The notes: a model not told the origin generated them from the sequence alone. Numbered from the stretch's first letter, positions 26,301 through 35,449 are shown. The stretch: DNA of 64,000 bases from Mesorhizobium sp. B2-3-4 (GCF_006442315.1 NZ_VFVY01000002.1:1-64000), one strand, 5' to 3'. Translations and numbers: made by a program.

Positions 26301-27146
26301 TTATGCTCTCTGGTCTTGTCCGACGGTTTGTCCGGTCAGCCTGTCTTTGAGAAAGGTGAGGATTTCGTCGCGCGCAAAGATTGTAGGCTGACCTGCCTCG
26401 TCGATGAGGTGGACGGTGACGACGCTGTGAGGCGATTGGACATGCTTTTCGAAGAACGGAGGCACGTCCGGGTTTGCGGCGCTGGAAGGCAGCACGCGTT
26501 CCAGGAAGCGGTCGCCCAGCGCCCGGCGGTACGCGTTGAAGCGCTCGGCGCGACAGAAGTGATCGCCCTCGAAACGATAGGCCAGGACATCGAGGCCTTC
26601 GTTGTCGAGACGCCGGCGGACGGTTGATATCTCCTCGGGCGAGATCTCGATGCCTGCTGGATTGTCGAGCGGCAGGGAAGGCTGACACAGTACCGGCGCT
26701 ATGGTCGCGCCGTCGAGCATCATGCTGAGTGCGAAATTGCCGGTGAAGCACATGCCGACGGCCCCGACGCCGGGTCCGCCGCATTCTTCAAGCGCTATTC
26801 TCGCCAACGCCCGCAGCCAGACGGTGACAGGGCTTGCCACACCGCCGCCAAGTGCTCTGAATTCCGCGCTCACGCAGGCTCGCCGAAAAACAGCGGCTCC
26901 CTCGTCGGCGCTGGCGATCGCGCCGTCGCGGCCGAACAGGGAAGGCATATAGACGGTAAAGCCGGCGTCGCGCACCCATCGCGCAAACCGCGCAACGTGA
27001 GGACTTATGCCCGGCATCTCCGCCATGACGATCACGGCAGGACCCGCGCCGCCGAGATAGACTGCCTTCGTCTGGCCGAGCGCCTCGATTTCCCGGCGTT
27101 CGAAATCCGCCAGGGGATCGTCAACCCTCACATCTGTATTGCTCAT
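26301..27146 (-). CDS. Dienelactone hydrolase family protein
   Basis: The 281-residue alpha/beta-hydrolase begins with a strand-rich region (AVIVMAEMPGISPHVARFAR) and has the nucleophile elbow GMCFTGNFALSMML near residue 143, where Cys takes the serine position as in dienelactone hydrolases. The C-terminal FEGDHFCRAERF probably supplies further active-site residues. It would hydrolyse a lactone or ester. Pairing with PhzF suggests opening of a lactone and isomerisation of the product, an inference from context only. Confidence 0.82.
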   Translation of the reverse strand: MSNTDVRVDDPLADFERREIEALGQTKAVYLGGAGPAVIVMAEMPGISPHVARFARWVRDAGFTVYMPSLFGRDGAIASADEGAAVFRRACVSAEFRALGGGVASPVTVWLRALARIALEECGGPGVGAVGMCFTGNFALSMMLDGATIAPVLCQPSLPLDNPAGIEISPEEISTVRRRLDNEGLDVLAYRFEGDHFCRAERFNAYRRALGDRFLERVLPSSAANPDVPPFFEKHVQSPHSVVTVHLIDEAGQPTIFARDEILTFLKDRLTGQTVGQDQRA

Positions 27147-27395
27147 GCGCCGTCACGGTCTTTCAAAGCGACGCCCCTTTAAGGTGCGTCGCCACAGGAA
27201 ACGAAGGTGCAGACTGGCCGCGCCAAACTGCCGTGAGCAACTGAAAACATTTCATGCGCCGACGAGGCCGCCTCGCCGTTGGCGAACGCTCGGCCGGCAA
27301 ATAGCCTTGTCGCGGGATGAGGATTTTTCGTTCGCTCCAAGCCACCGCCAACGGTACAGGCCGCCGCTCAACCCCCGTGCGAGGAGATGCAAAAC

Positions 27396-27782
27396 ATGGC
27401 AACGAGACTGTCAGCGGCCGGGAAGGCTGAACTTCATGCCTCGGGCGTCGAACGGCAGCCGATCTTCGCGCGCATCTGGCGCGGGTCCACGAGGCCCGCG
27501 GATTTAGAGGAGTACACGCGTTATCTCTACGAATTCGGCGTACTGAAGATCGAACGCATGCAAGGCTGCCTTGGCGTTCAAATGTTTCGCAGGCTCACCG
27601 AAGACGCAGGCGAATTCACCGTTACGTCATTCTGGCCGACACTCGATTCCATTCGCGTCTGGTCAGGTGACGATCTCACCCGGACCCGGCATCTGGAGAA
27701 GGATCCGGATTTTCTCCTGGAACTGCCGGAGCGGGTCACGCTTGTCGAGGTCTGTTCCAACGACTGGGTGATCCAGGCATAG
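27396..27782 (+). CDS. Antibiotic-biosynthesis-monooxygenase-like (ABM, dimeric alpha/beta barrel) protein
   Basis: The 128-residue protein has one ferredoxin-like segment of the ABM type: IFARIWRGSTRPADLEEYTR, GVLKIERMQGCLGVQMFRR and FTVTSFWPTLDSIRVWSGDD. GAGGAG lies 9 bases before ATG 27396. Such proteins are small cytosolic enzymes or sensors, for example quinol monooxygenases or heme-degrading proteins, but many have no known activity. It stands alone between two minus-strand units. Confidence 0.65.
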   Translation: MATRLSAAGKAELHASGVERQPIFARIWRGSTRPADLEEYTRYLYEFGVLKIERMQGCLGVQMFRRLTEDAGEFTVTSFWPTLDSIRVWSGDDLTRTRHLEKDPDFLLELPERVTLVEVCSNDWVIQA

Positions 27783-27801
27783 AACCGCATCGACAAGCGA
27801 G

Positions 27802-28080
27802 TTAGTCGGCGTCCATATCCGCCATTGCCTTGGCGACGTCCCTGCCGTGCGTTACCGGGATGACCTTGAAATCGATCAAGTCGGCCCAGGCAGCCACCCA
27901 GCGCTGAAACAGGCTGACGTCATTGCACTCCATCACCTGAAAGCATTGCGTGAGATCGGCGCTTACCCAACTCTCGACGAAAGCAAGACCATCGGGGCAT
28001 TGCCTGCCCTTTTCGCGGAAGCGCCGATAGACGGACGCCGCGTCCCCATTGGGGAAATTTTCGACGATCATGAACATCAT
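27802..28080 (-). CDS. DUF3303-like small protein
   Basis: From the ATG at 28080, preceded by AAGGGAG, the product has 92 residues: MMFMIVENFPNGDAASVYRR, then CPDGLAFVESWVSADLTQCF and DFKVIPVTHG. This matches the compact DUF3303 alpha/beta-barrel type, of unknown function, and is similar in scale to ABM proteins such as its neighbour at 27396. A longer reading of 213 residues runs through low-quality sequence and was rejected. It lies downstream of the AraC gene on the same strand, 110 bases away. Confidence 0.72.
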   Translation of the reverse strand: MMFMIVENFPNGDAASVYRRFREKGRQCPDGLAFVESWVSADLTQCFQVMECNDVSLFQRWVAAWADLIDFKVIPVTHGRDVAKAMADMDAD

Positions 28081-28190
28081 GGCGTGGCTCCCTTCGCGAT
28101 TTCTTTTGAGATGGCCTGAAAGGAGACAAGACTCCGGCAACGGTCCGCCTGCGAGCAAGTGAAACCTCCTCACCTCTGAGTGGGTGGCTT

Positions 28191-29084
28191 TTATCCGGCG
28201 GAGCCGCGCTTGGGCGATGTTCCGAAGCTTTCGCGGTAGCGCCGTGCGAAATGCGACCGCGAAGTGTAACCTGCTGCCTCCGCGGCGGCACAGCTTGGTG
28301 CTCCCGACAGAAGGGCGTCGCGACCCGCCTGGAGACGCTCCTGGCGCAGGATGTGGCGGAATGAGCACCCTTCGTTTGCGAGGCGCCGGCGCAGTGTGGA
28401 TGCACCCAGTGCCATCGAGGCGGCGATACGCGCGACGGACCATTCACCCGCCGGATCGGATCGCACGAGCCAGGCGACACGTTCGGCCAGGCTGGTCTCA
28501 AAAAGCGGCCGCGCGGCGGTGCAGGGGCGCAAAATGGTCAGGACCTCGCTCAATCGCAGTGCCTTGACGCGCTCGCCCGTATCGCTGTCGGCAATCGCGG
28601 TCGCCGCATGCACGAGAGCGTCGACAAGGTCCATGCTCAAGGGCGCCTGGAAGCGTCTGCCAGCGTCCGCACCGGTCTCGAAAGGGGCAGCGCCGTCGGG
28701 TGCGATGCCTCGCGGCAGGGACGCGACCTCGAGGAGCAGCGACTCGTAGGGCGAAGAAAGGCTCGCCGGCACATTGACCACGTCCATCGGGACCTTACTC
28801 GGCAGGATGAAGACGGTGCCGGGCTCGAACGTATATGCGACATCCCCGAGCCAGACCTCTTTCTGGCCGCGCAACATGATGCCGAGGATGGGGGAGGGAA
28901 GCTCTACCGATTTCAGCCGTTCGCGATCGATCGAGCAGTAAGAAAACAACTGATTGCCGTGGAAGAAACGTCCATTCGTGCCAGCGGGCGCCATCAGGTG
29001 GCGCAGCCGCGTGACAAGGGCGGATTTGAGTTCGGTTTCAGCGTCGTTTTTGAAATGCATCGTCATGCCGAAGATATAGCGCAT
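28191..29084 (-). CDS. AraC family transcriptional regulator
   Basis: The 297-residue protein has an N-terminal cupin-like AraC sensor (LFSYCSIDRERLKSVELPSP, GIMLRGQKEVWLGD, YTFEPGTVFILPS) and a C-terminal double helix-turn-helix (SVARIAASMALGASTLRRRL, RHILRQERLQAGRDAL, AAGYTSRSHFARRYRESFGT). ATG 29084 or 29066 could be the start; neither has a strong ribosome site. A frame running on to 30104 is antisense to the lactonase-like gene and is not part of this protein. It is divergent from that gene, so control of it is likely. Confidence 0.9.
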   Translation of the reverse strand: MRYIFGMTMHFKNDAETELKSALVTRLRHLMAPAGTNGRFFHGNQLFSYCSIDRERLKSVELPSPILGIMLRGQKEVWLGDVAYTFEPGTVFILPSKVPMDVVNVPASLSSPYESLLLEVASLPRGIAPDGAAPFETGADAGRRFQAPLSMDLVDALVHAATAIADSDTGERVKALRLSEVLTILRPCTAARPLFETSLAERVAWLVRSDPAGEWSVARIAASMALGASTLRRRLANEGCSFRHILRQERLQAGRDALLSGAPSCAAAEAAGYTSRSHFARRYRESFGTSPKRGSAG

Positions 29085-29201
29085 CGGGAAACGCTGCTGA
29101 ACCGGCGAGGCGAGCGTTTCGGGTCCAAAATCGATCGAAGCCGGGCCTTGACGCCGTGCGCGCCAGGACATGCTCGCGCCTCCAACAGATGGAGATGTAA
29201 A

Positions 29202-30029
29202 ATGAAATCGCTGACCATGCCGATCATGGCATTCGCTCTGACCGCGTCCAGCGCCAGTGCGGCGGAACTGGAACTGTGGCGCCTCGACTGCGGCAAGATC
29301 GAAGTCAGGAACCTTGCTCTGTTTTCCGATACCTATAACTACGACGGCCAGCAGCGGACCTTGACCGACAGTTGCTACGTGATCCGTCATGACAAAGCGT
29401 ACATGTTGTGGGACACCGGGTTGCCCAAGGCCCTGCTGGGCGCCAAACCCGATCCCACAGCGGCTCTTGAGCCGAGCCTTTCCGCGGATATCGAAACGCA
29501 GCTCGCCGAGATCGGCCTCAAGGCCGGCGACATCACATTGGTCGGCATCAGCCACAACCACTTCGACCATGTCGGCCAGGCCGCCAGCTTTGCCAACGCA
29601 ACGCTGATGATTGGGGCCGCGGACTTCGCACAGTTCAAGGCCGTGCCGCTGCCTTTCGCTGTCGACCCAGGCCTGATCAAGCCCTGGCTGACAGGAGGCG
29701 CCAAAGTCGATCAGATCACCGGTGACCGAGACGTCTTCGGCGATGGCAGCGTGACGATCCTTTCCACGCCGGGACATACGCCGGGCGAGACCAGCCTGCT
29801 GGTGCGGCTGAACAAAACCGGTCCCGTTCTGCTGTCGGGCGACGTGGTGCATTTCGAGGAGCAATTCGCCAATCGTGGAGTGCCGCCCTTCAACTTCGAT
29901 CGCTCGCAGACGCTGGCATCGATGGATCGGCTGACCGGGATCGCCAAGCAGCTGAACGCCAAGCTGATCGTCCAACACGATGCCTCCGACGTCGCCCTGC
30001 TGCCGGCATTTCCGAAAAGCGCCGACTGA
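29202..30029 (+). CDS. Exported metallo-beta-lactamase-fold hydrolase, N-acyl-homoserine-lactonase-like
   Basis: The 275-residue precursor begins with a signal peptide (MKSLTMPIMAFALTASSASA, cleavage before AELEL). It has the metal-binding HNHFDHVGQA near residue 111, LSTPGHTPGETSLLV near 188 and LSGDVVHFEEQF near 210, which supply His/Asp ligands for two zinc ions. Family members include AHL lactonases (AiiA, AttM) and other lactonases. The signal peptide implies periplasmic action, unlike typical cytosolic AHL lactonases. GGAG lies 7 bases before the ATG. It is divergent from the AraC regulator and closed by a clear terminator. Confidence 0.87.
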   Translation: MKSLTMPIMAFALTASSASAAELELWRLDCGKIEVRNLALFSDTYNYDGQQRTLTDSCYVIRHDKAYMLWDTGLPKALLGAKPDPTAALEPSLSADIETQLAEIGLKAGDITLVGISHNHFDHVGQAASFANATLMIGAADFAQFKAVPLPFAVDPGLIKPWLTGGAKVDQITGDRDVFGDGSVTILSTPGHTPGETSLLVRLNKTGPVLLSGDVVHFEEQFANRGVPPFNFDRSQTLASMDRLTGIAKQLNAKLIVQHDASDVALLPAFPKSAD

Positions 30030-30068
30030 AGTGGGCGTGGGCGAGAGCGTCGCGCGAGCAATGAGGTG

Positions 30069-30100
30069 AGGGGCGCCGCACCGGCGCCCCTTCTTGGTTT
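30069..30100 (+). terminator. Rho-independent terminator
   Basis: AGGGGCGCCG (30069-30078) pairs with CGGCGCCCCT (30082-30091) around a 3-base loop and is followed by TCTTGGTTT. It lies 40 bases after the lactonase-like stop and 21 before the convergent dehydrogenase stop, so it could serve both strands, though the T-run is on the plus side. Confidence 0.8.
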
Positions 30101-30111
30101 GCATGGTGCTT

Positions 30112-31005
30112 TCAGGCTTTCCGGTTTTGGTCGGTGCGCGCCTCTATGGCCTTCACCACCGCGATCATATCGAGATCGCCATGGCCAAGCGCCAAGGTTT
30201 CCTCATAGAGGTCGCGGCAGACGTCGAGAACGGGCGAGGCGACACCGCCGCTTCGCGCAGCTTGCGAGATCAGCCGGCCATTCTTCAGCACGTCCGCAAT
30301 GGTGGCGTGGGCGGAGAAGTCGCCCTGCACAAGCTTCGGCGCCTTCAGACGCGAAATGTCACTGGCCATCTGGCTCGCAGCCAGCACCTGTACCACCTGA
30401 TCGAGGTCCAGACCGCCACGCTCAGCAAAATGCAATGACTCCATAAGGCCGGTGACAGTCGCCAGAAGCAGGATATTGACGGCGAGCTTCATCAGAAGTG
30501 CCTTTGGCACGGCGCCGCAAGTGATCGAACTCTTGCACATTGGCGCCAGACAAGCACGCGCGGCGGCGACCGCTGCCGGGTCGCCGGCAAGCATCGCCAC
30601 AAGTTGTCCGGCCTCGGCGGGTTTGCGCGAGCCTGAAACGGGAGCCTCGACATAGGCGCCTCCCGCCGCGCGAATATCGCATTCCAGGGAAAGGGAGTAG
30701 TCGGGGGATGTCGTCCCCATGTGAACGATGACGCGACCGGTTACGCGGGTGGAAAATCGGCTCGAAGACCGGTCAAGTACGGCGTCGATGGCCTCTCCGT
30801 CGCTCAGCATCAGGATAATGACGTCACAGGAAGCGAAGAGGTCGTCGGAGCTGGCGGCAACCCGAGCGCCAGCCCGCTTGAGCGCCACGGTCTTGGCTGT
30901 CGACCTGTTCCAGACGGTGAGGGGACCGGCATTCGCCAAATTCATCGCCATTGCCGAGCCCATGTGGCCCAATCCGATGAAGCCCATGCGTGGCGCCTCG
31001 CTCAT
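30112..31005 (-). CDS. NAD(P)-dependent beta-hydroxyacid dehydrogenase (3-hydroxyisobutyrate dehydrogenase family)
   Basis: The 297-residue protein starts with MGFIGLGHMGSAMAMNLANA, the cofactor motif and family signature, followed by VWNRS whose Arg favours NADP. Further on are DVIILMLSDGEAID, GTTSPDYSLSLECD and VEAPVSGSRKPAEAGQLV (substrate loop), then the catalytic-lysine region KALLMKLAVNILLLA near residue 170. It would oxidise a beta-hydroxy acid or reduce a semialdehyde. It is divergent from the MocR regulator over 317 bases. Confidence 0.88.
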   Translation of the reverse strand: MSEAPRMGFIGLGHMGSAMAMNLANAGPLTVWNRSTAKTVALKRAGARVAASSDDLFASCDVIILMLSDGEAIDAVLDRSSSRFSTRVTGRVIVHMGTTSPDYSLSLECDIRAAGGAYVEAPVSGSRKPAEAGQLVAMLAGDPAAVAAARACLAPMCKSSITCGAVPKALLMKLAVNILLLATVTGLMESLHFAERGGLDLDQVVQVLAASQMASDISRLKAPKLVQGDFSAHATIADVLKNGRLISQAARSGGVASPVLDVCRDLYEETLALGHGDLDMIAVVKAIEARTDQNRKA

Positions 31006-31322
31006 ACCAGACCTCCTGCAGCATGTTGCTCGGCCAGGCGCGACGGACCATGTTCCGGCGCCGGGGTCGACGCGTACCTACACAGGCGGTCAGGGCAAAC
31101 CAATGGACAAACATTTGAGGCCGATGAGCATCTTTCACTTGTCGTCGGCGCAGGATGAAGCCGAATCCAGAAGGATGGCCGGCGGCTGTATGTTGATCAA
31201 AATATCCTGGCTTTTGGGGATCTCGGCTTCGATCAGGGATGTACGCGGCGGCAAGACGCGGTGTCATGGGTGAGAAATCGCGTATAGTGGTGCCGGAAAA
31301 CGCAGGTGGTCAGGGATAAATC
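31006..31322. other. Divergent intergenic region between dehydrogenase and MocR genes
   Basis: No gene is recognised in these 317 bases. A plausible plus-strand -10 (TATAGT, 31283-31288) with a poor -35 (GTGTCA, 31261-31266) stands before the MocR gene. AGGGATAAATC precedes its GTG start. The A+T-rich patch TTGATCAAAATATCC near 31195-31209 may belong to the minus-strand promoter. Confidence 0.4.
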
Positions 31323-32699
31323 GTGGAGTCATGGAAGCCTAAGATAGAAAAGGGGCCGGCGCCGCTATACGAGCGCATCGCCGACGCCATCCAGCATGAC
31401 ATTCACGCCGAGAGACTCGCGCCGGGAACGCGTCTGCCCGCTCATCGTGATTTGGCGCACGCGCTGTCAATCGGCACCGGTACTGTCACCAAGGCATATG
31501 GCGAGGCCGAACGCCGTGGTCTCTTGTCCTCCCAAGTCGGCCGAGGTTCGTTTGTCACCGCTGCGAAACACGAACCGGGCCAGACTGCGGCCGGTCCCGT
31601 CGATCTTGCCTATAATTTTCCTCCTGTCGGCCTGACATCGCGCTATCTGGCCGAGGCCATGGGTCGCCTGTGGCGCCGCCAGGACTTTGCCGCGACCAGC
31701 CGCTACACCGCGCCCGAAGGCCTGGACAGTGCCCGCGCAGCAGCACTGCGATGGATACGCGAACGACATGCGCTCGATGTCGCTTCCACCGCTCATCTGA
31801 TCCAGACGAATGGTGGGCAGCACGGACTGTCGCTGGTTCTGCAGGCCCTGTGCAGAAGCGGCGATACGGTGCTTTGCGAGGCGGCGACATTCCACGGCCT
31901 GAAGCTGGTCGCGAGGGCAGGGAATTTGAAGCTCGAAGGGATCGCTCTGGATTCCGAGGGGCTGGTTCCGGAAGCGCTGGAAAAGGCCGCTGCTTCGACA
32001 GGCAGCAAGGTGCTCTATCTGGTTCCGACATTGCAGAATCCAACAGCATGCACCATGACGGCAGGCAGGCGCCGCGAGATCGCGGCGATCGCGCGGCGGC
32101 ATCAGTTGTTCATCATCGAGGATGACGCCTACCGTGCCATTGCAGGCGCCGGCTCACCTGCCGCCTTGGCCGATCTGGCGCCCGAAAGAACATTCTATAT
32201 CGCGTCTGTCTCGAAAAGCATTTCTCCAGGGCTCAGGCTGGCATTTGTTCTGGCGCCAGACCTCTTCTGGCGTGAGCGGATCTTGAACAACATCGTCGCG
32301 GCCGGCTATGCGCCGCCGGCCCAGAACGCGCTCATCTTCGCACAGTGGGTTGAGGATGGTATCGTTGACACGCTGCTTGGCCAGGTTCTCGCCGAAATGC
32401 AGTGGCGTACCGCGATGGCCCTTCGCATCCTGGGCAAAGCCGCGTCCGCACCTGGCGCCGATCAGACATTGCATCTCTGGCTGCCTCTCGGCTCGCTACA
32501 GTCTGAACGGGCCTATGGCCGTGCATTGCGCTCCGGCATACAGGTGACGCCTCCCGATGCGCCGCTGGTCGGGCAAGGCATCCATGGTCTCAGGGTATGC
32601 CTTGGCAGTGTCGCCGACCGCTCCGTGCTCCAACGCGCGCTCGAGGCTGTCTTGCGATCTCTTGGCGAAGAATTGCCGGGCAGCTCCGCCATCGTCTAA
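31323..32699 (+). CDS. MocR-type regulator (GntR helix-turn-helix fused to aminotransferase-like domain)
   Basis: The 458-residue protein has an N-terminal GntR DNA-binding domain (APLYERIADAIQHDIHAERL, PGTRLPAHRDLAHALSIGTG, VGRGSFVTAA). A fold-type I aminotransferase domain follows, with NPTACTMTAGRRREIAA, IIEDDAYRAIAG and the PLP lysine in SVSKSISPGLRLAF near residue 299. MocR proteins use PLP or an amino-acid adduct as effector. GTG 31323 is preceded by AGGGATAAATC. The divergent dehydrogenase is the nearest possible target. Confidence 0.92.
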   Translation: MESWKPKIEKGPAPLYERIADAIQHDIHAERLAPGTRLPAHRDLAHALSIGTGTVTKAYGEAERRGLLSSQVGRGSFVTAAKHEPGQTAAGPVDLAYNFPPVGLTSRYLAEAMGRLWRRQDFAATSRYTAPEGLDSARAAALRWIRERHALDVASTAHLIQTNGGQHGLSLVLQALCRSGDTVLCEAATFHGLKLVARAGNLKLEGIALDSEGLVPEALEKAAASTGSKVLYLVPTLQNPTACTMTAGRRREIAAIARRHQLFIIEDDAYRAIAGAGSPAALADLAPERTFYIASVSKSISPGLRLAFVLAPDLFWRERILNNIVAAGYAPPAQNALIFAQWVEDGIVDTLLGQVLAEMQWRTAMALRILGKAASAPGADQTLHLWLPLGSLQSERAYGRALRSGIQVTPPDAPLVGQGIHGLRVCLGSVADRSVLQRALEAVLRSLGEELPGSSAIV

Positions 32700-32733
32700 G
32701 GCGTTGCCCAAAATCCGATTGAGGACGAACTCG

Positions 32734-33714
32734 TCAGGCCTGCCCTTGCGCAACAAGCCTCAGGTTTCTCGACTGGCCAACCTGGATTCTTGTTTCCTGC
32801 AGGCGCGGCGGAGCTGATGTGGATTGCGTCTTCAGCTCTTGCAGGATCCAGTTCCGGAACGATTTGATTTCGGGTCGATCGAACGACTTGTGTGTTCCGA
32901 CCAGCCAGTACCTCGTCTCGAGCGTAATCGCCGGGCCGGCCAATTCCCTGAGATCACCGGACTCGATGTAGCTGTCCATGACCGGCTTGCGCCCCATTGC
33001 TATGCCGAGCCCCTGGATCGCTGCCTCGGCGGCCAGCTGTATGGTGTCGACGTTGATCCTGCGCGATCCCGTCGCCGGTTGGAGGCCCTTGGCCCTGAAC
33101 CATGCCATCCAGTCTTCGGAAGCAGCCGTGACATGGATCAGCGGAGCCCTTTCGATCAGCCGGATGTCGTCTGGCGCGCCATGTCTGTGGGCGAAATCCG
33201 CGGAGCAGACGGGTACGAAGGTTTCGGCAACAAGCTCGGTCCACGATTCCACCGGTCGCGATGACGTGGCCATGCGGATCGCCAGATCGAATCCGTCGGT
33301 CAGAAAATCGACATGCCGCCGCGCCGTGTCGATGGTGATGCTGATGTCGGGATAGCGCTCCGCAAATTTGGGCAACCGCGGCAGAAGCCAGCGATTTGCG
33401 AATGTCGGTGCCACGCTGACGGACAGGGTGCCTGTTGCCTTGCGCCGCCCAGGAAACACCTCGGTCGCGCCAGCCAGTATCGTCAGTGCGTGGTGCACTT
33501 CCCGCGCGTAAGCCTGTCCTGCCTGGGTCAAGGTCAGCCCGCGAGCGTCGCGCAGGAAAAGCTCCGCGCCAAGCCAATGCTCAAGGGTCCGCAATCCATG
33601 GCTGACCGCGCTGGGCGTTACGTGCACTTCCTCTGCCGCTTGTTTGAAACTGCCAAGTCGGGCCGCGGCTTCGAAAAGACGCAAGGTGTTCATGGGCGGT
33701 AGTCTGAAACCCAT
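32734..33714 (-). CDS. LysR family transcriptional regulator, GcvA-like
   Basis: The 326-residue protein begins MGFRLPPMNTLRLFEAAARL and continues GSFKQAAEEVHVTPSAVSHG, a GcvA-type DNA-binding domain. The effector domain starts at GTLSVSVAPTFANRWLLPRL and includes DLAIRMATSSRPVESW. GGAGA lies upstream of the ATG. It has an extended C-terminus after FRNWILQELKT. No divergent enzyme gene is adjacent (DUF1127 lies upstream), so the target is unclear. Confidence 0.9.
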   Translation of the reverse strand: MGFRLPPMNTLRLFEAAARLGSFKQAAEEVHVTPSAVSHGLRTLEHWLGAELFLRDARGLTLTQAGQAYAREVHHALTILAGATEVFPGRRKATGTLSVSVAPTFANRWLLPRLPKFAERYPDISITIDTARRHVDFLTDGFDLAIRMATSSRPVESWTELVAETFVPVCSADFAHRHGAPDDIRLIERAPLIHVTAASEDWMAWFRAKGLQPATGSRRINVDTIQLAAEAAIQGLGIAMGRKPVMDSYIESGDLRELAGPAITLETRYWLVGTHKSFDRPEIKSFRNWILQELKTQSTSAPPRLQETRIQVGQSRNLRLVAQGQA

Positions 33715-33919
33715 CCCATTCTCTCCTCAAACCATGTGCCGTTGATTTCAGCGTGCAATCTACTCACATCGGCATTGTACCTAAGTCAATGTCGATATTG
33801 TCTCTGATACAATTTTGAGGACGGGGTGAACGCCTTTCAGGACGGACAAGCAGGACTCGTTTGCGGCAGCGATGCTCAGCCTCGACATTTCGATGAATAG
33901 ATCATTAGGGGAGGTTGGC

Positions 33920-34192
33920 GTGGCGATTGGCTCTGGACGAACGGCCACCGATGGCGCGCGCGGCCCGATGCGGCAATTCATCGAATTCGTCAGAGTTCTG
34001 ATAAACAGGCGTCGCTTGGTTGAACTGCTGGAGATGAACGATCACGAGTTGCGCGACATCGGATTGACGCGCCAGGATGTGAAGCAGGTGTTACGGCTGC
34101 CCCTTTCCACGGATCCATCCGGGGCGCTCAACGAGATAGCCCAGCGTCGGATTGCAGGACCGGATATGGAGCGCAGTCGCGATCATCCATAG
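33920..34192 (+). CDS. DUF1127 domain protein
   Basis: I place the start at GTG 33920 because AGGGGAGG stands 5 bases upstream; this gives 90 residues. The DUF1127 core is RRLVELLEMNDHELRDIGLT followed by RQDVKQVLRLPL. Small Arg-rich DUF1127 proteins are widespread in Rhizobiales, and some bind RNA and affect phosphate, carbon or stress physiology. Here the domain sits in the middle, with a tail of about 30 residues. Its last 65 bases overlap the end of the convergent MFS gene. Confidence 0.82.
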   Translation: MAIGSGRTATDGARGPMRQFIEFVRVLINRRRLVELLEMNDHELRDIGLTRQDVKQVLRLPLSTDPSGALNEIAQRRIAGPDMERSRDHP

Positions 34193-35366
34193 ACCACTGC
34201 AAGAGGCAGGCCAGAAGCCCGACCACGATCATGGCAGCCCAGGCCAAGACGTAGGAGGCCGTGAGATCGTAGGACAGCCCGCCCAACCACGCCCCGGCGA
34301 AGCCGCCCACCTGATGGCTGAGGAAGGCAATTCCAAACAGGGTGTTGAAGTGTCGAAGGCCGAACATCCTTGCAATCAGGCCCGACACCAGAGGCACCAC
34401 CCCTAGCCACAACAGCCCCATGACAGATGCGAATGCCAAGGTCGATATCGAGCTTGTCGGGCAGGCCACGAAGCCGGCAATCGCAAGGGTGCGCAAAAGA
34501 TAGATCAAGACGAGAAGTTGTCTGGGGCTATGCCGCGCGCCCAGCCGACCCGTCACGTAGGAGCCGATCGCGTTTGATATTCCGATCACTCCCAGAGCCA
34601 GAGCGCTGACCTCGGCGGATATTCCGCATATGCCGAGATAGGTGGGCAGATGCACGGTAATGAACTGCAGTTGAAACCCGCAGGCAAAGAAGGCGAGCCC
34701 CAGGGATATGAAGCCAGGATGCCGCAATGCCTGGCCGACCGCGGCCCTTGTGGGTTGCGCCGCCGCCACGGAATTCTCTTCGCGAGCCGACACCGGCTTG
34801 CCGCCGATGAAGATCGAGATTGGGGCAAGCACAAGGGCAAGGCCGGCAAAGGCAAGCGCGGCCGACTGCCAGCCGGCCTGGTCGATCAACCGTTGACCGA
34901 AAGGCGCTATGACCAGGGTTGCAAGTGAACCAACCGCCGAGGCAATGCCTACGGCTTGAACGCGCCTTGTCGCCGGCACGCTGCGCGACACGGCGCCAAG
35001 CACGACCCCAAAGCCACATCCAGCAATACCGATGCCGCATAGAATGCCCGCACCGATGTCGAGGGCGGCCCCGTTGCCAGCCAGGCTCATCAACAGCAGG
35101 CCGAGTGCATAGACGATCGAGCAAACGATCAGCACGGGCCGGGGGCCGTAGCGGTCACCGGCCATGCCGATGAAGGGTTGGGTCAGGCCCCAGACCAGAT
35201 TCTGCAACGCAAGCGCGAAGCCGAATGCGCTCGCCGAGACGCCGACATCGACGCGCATTGGTGCAAGGAAGAGACCGAGGCTCTGGCGCAATCCCATGCA
35301 GATCGACAGGATCGCACCGCCGACGATCATCAAGAGCAGCGGCGATGGCGATGCACGGTTCGGCAT
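34128..35366 (-). CDS. MFS transporter
   Basis: The 412-residue protein has about twelve membrane segments. MFS motif A is recognisable in GMAGDRYGPRPVLIVCSIVY after helix 2, and a symmetric second half starts near ALRHPGFISLGLAFFACGFQ. The general layout suggests a monocarboxylate- or oxalate-type carrier or a drug/metabolite exporter, without certainty. ATG 35366 has CAGG 4 bases upstream; a TTG at 35414 would overlap the terminator of the next unit. It converges with DUF1127. Confidence 0.85.
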   Translation of the reverse strand: MPNRASPSPLLLMIVGGAILSICMGLRQSLGLFLAPMRVDVGVSASAFGFALALQNLVWGLTQPFIGMAGDRYGPRPVLIVCSIVYALGLLLMSLAGNGAALDIGAGILCGIGIAGCGFGVVLGAVSRSVPATRRVQAVGIASAVGSLATLVIAPFGQRLIDQAGWQSAALAFAGLALVLAPISIFIGGKPVSAREENSVAAAQPTRAAVGQALRHPGFISLGLAFFACGFQLQFITVHLPTYLGICGISAEVSALALGVIGISNAIGSYVTGRLGARHSPRQLLVLIYLLRTLAIAGFVACPTSSISTLAFASVMGLLWLGVVPLVSGLIARMFGLRHFNTLFGIAFLSHQVGGFAGAWLGGLSYDLTASYVLAWAAMIVVGLLACLLQWSMDDRDCAPYPVLQSDAGLSR

Positions 35367-35414
35367 CTTGCCTGAGGGCGCGATTGAAGGGCTCAACACG
35401 GATCGATGCTCCAA

Positions 35415-35449
35415 GATAAAACCGGCTGGTCATTGATAAACCAGCCGGT
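35415..35449 (-). terminator. Rho-independent terminator after the Liv binding protein
   Basis: On the minus strand ACCGGCTGGT (35449-35440), a 9-base loop and ACCAGCCGGT (35430-35421) are followed by TTTTATC, a perfect 10-bp stem with a T-run. It lies 63 bases after the binding-protein stop and should separate the transport genes from the MFS gene downstream. Confidence 0.82.

Noticed and set aside
28191..30104. A 637-codon minus-strand frame suggesting a fused AraC protein
   Set aside because: Only the last 297 codons look like AraC; the upstream half is antisense to the lactonase-like gene and has no domain.
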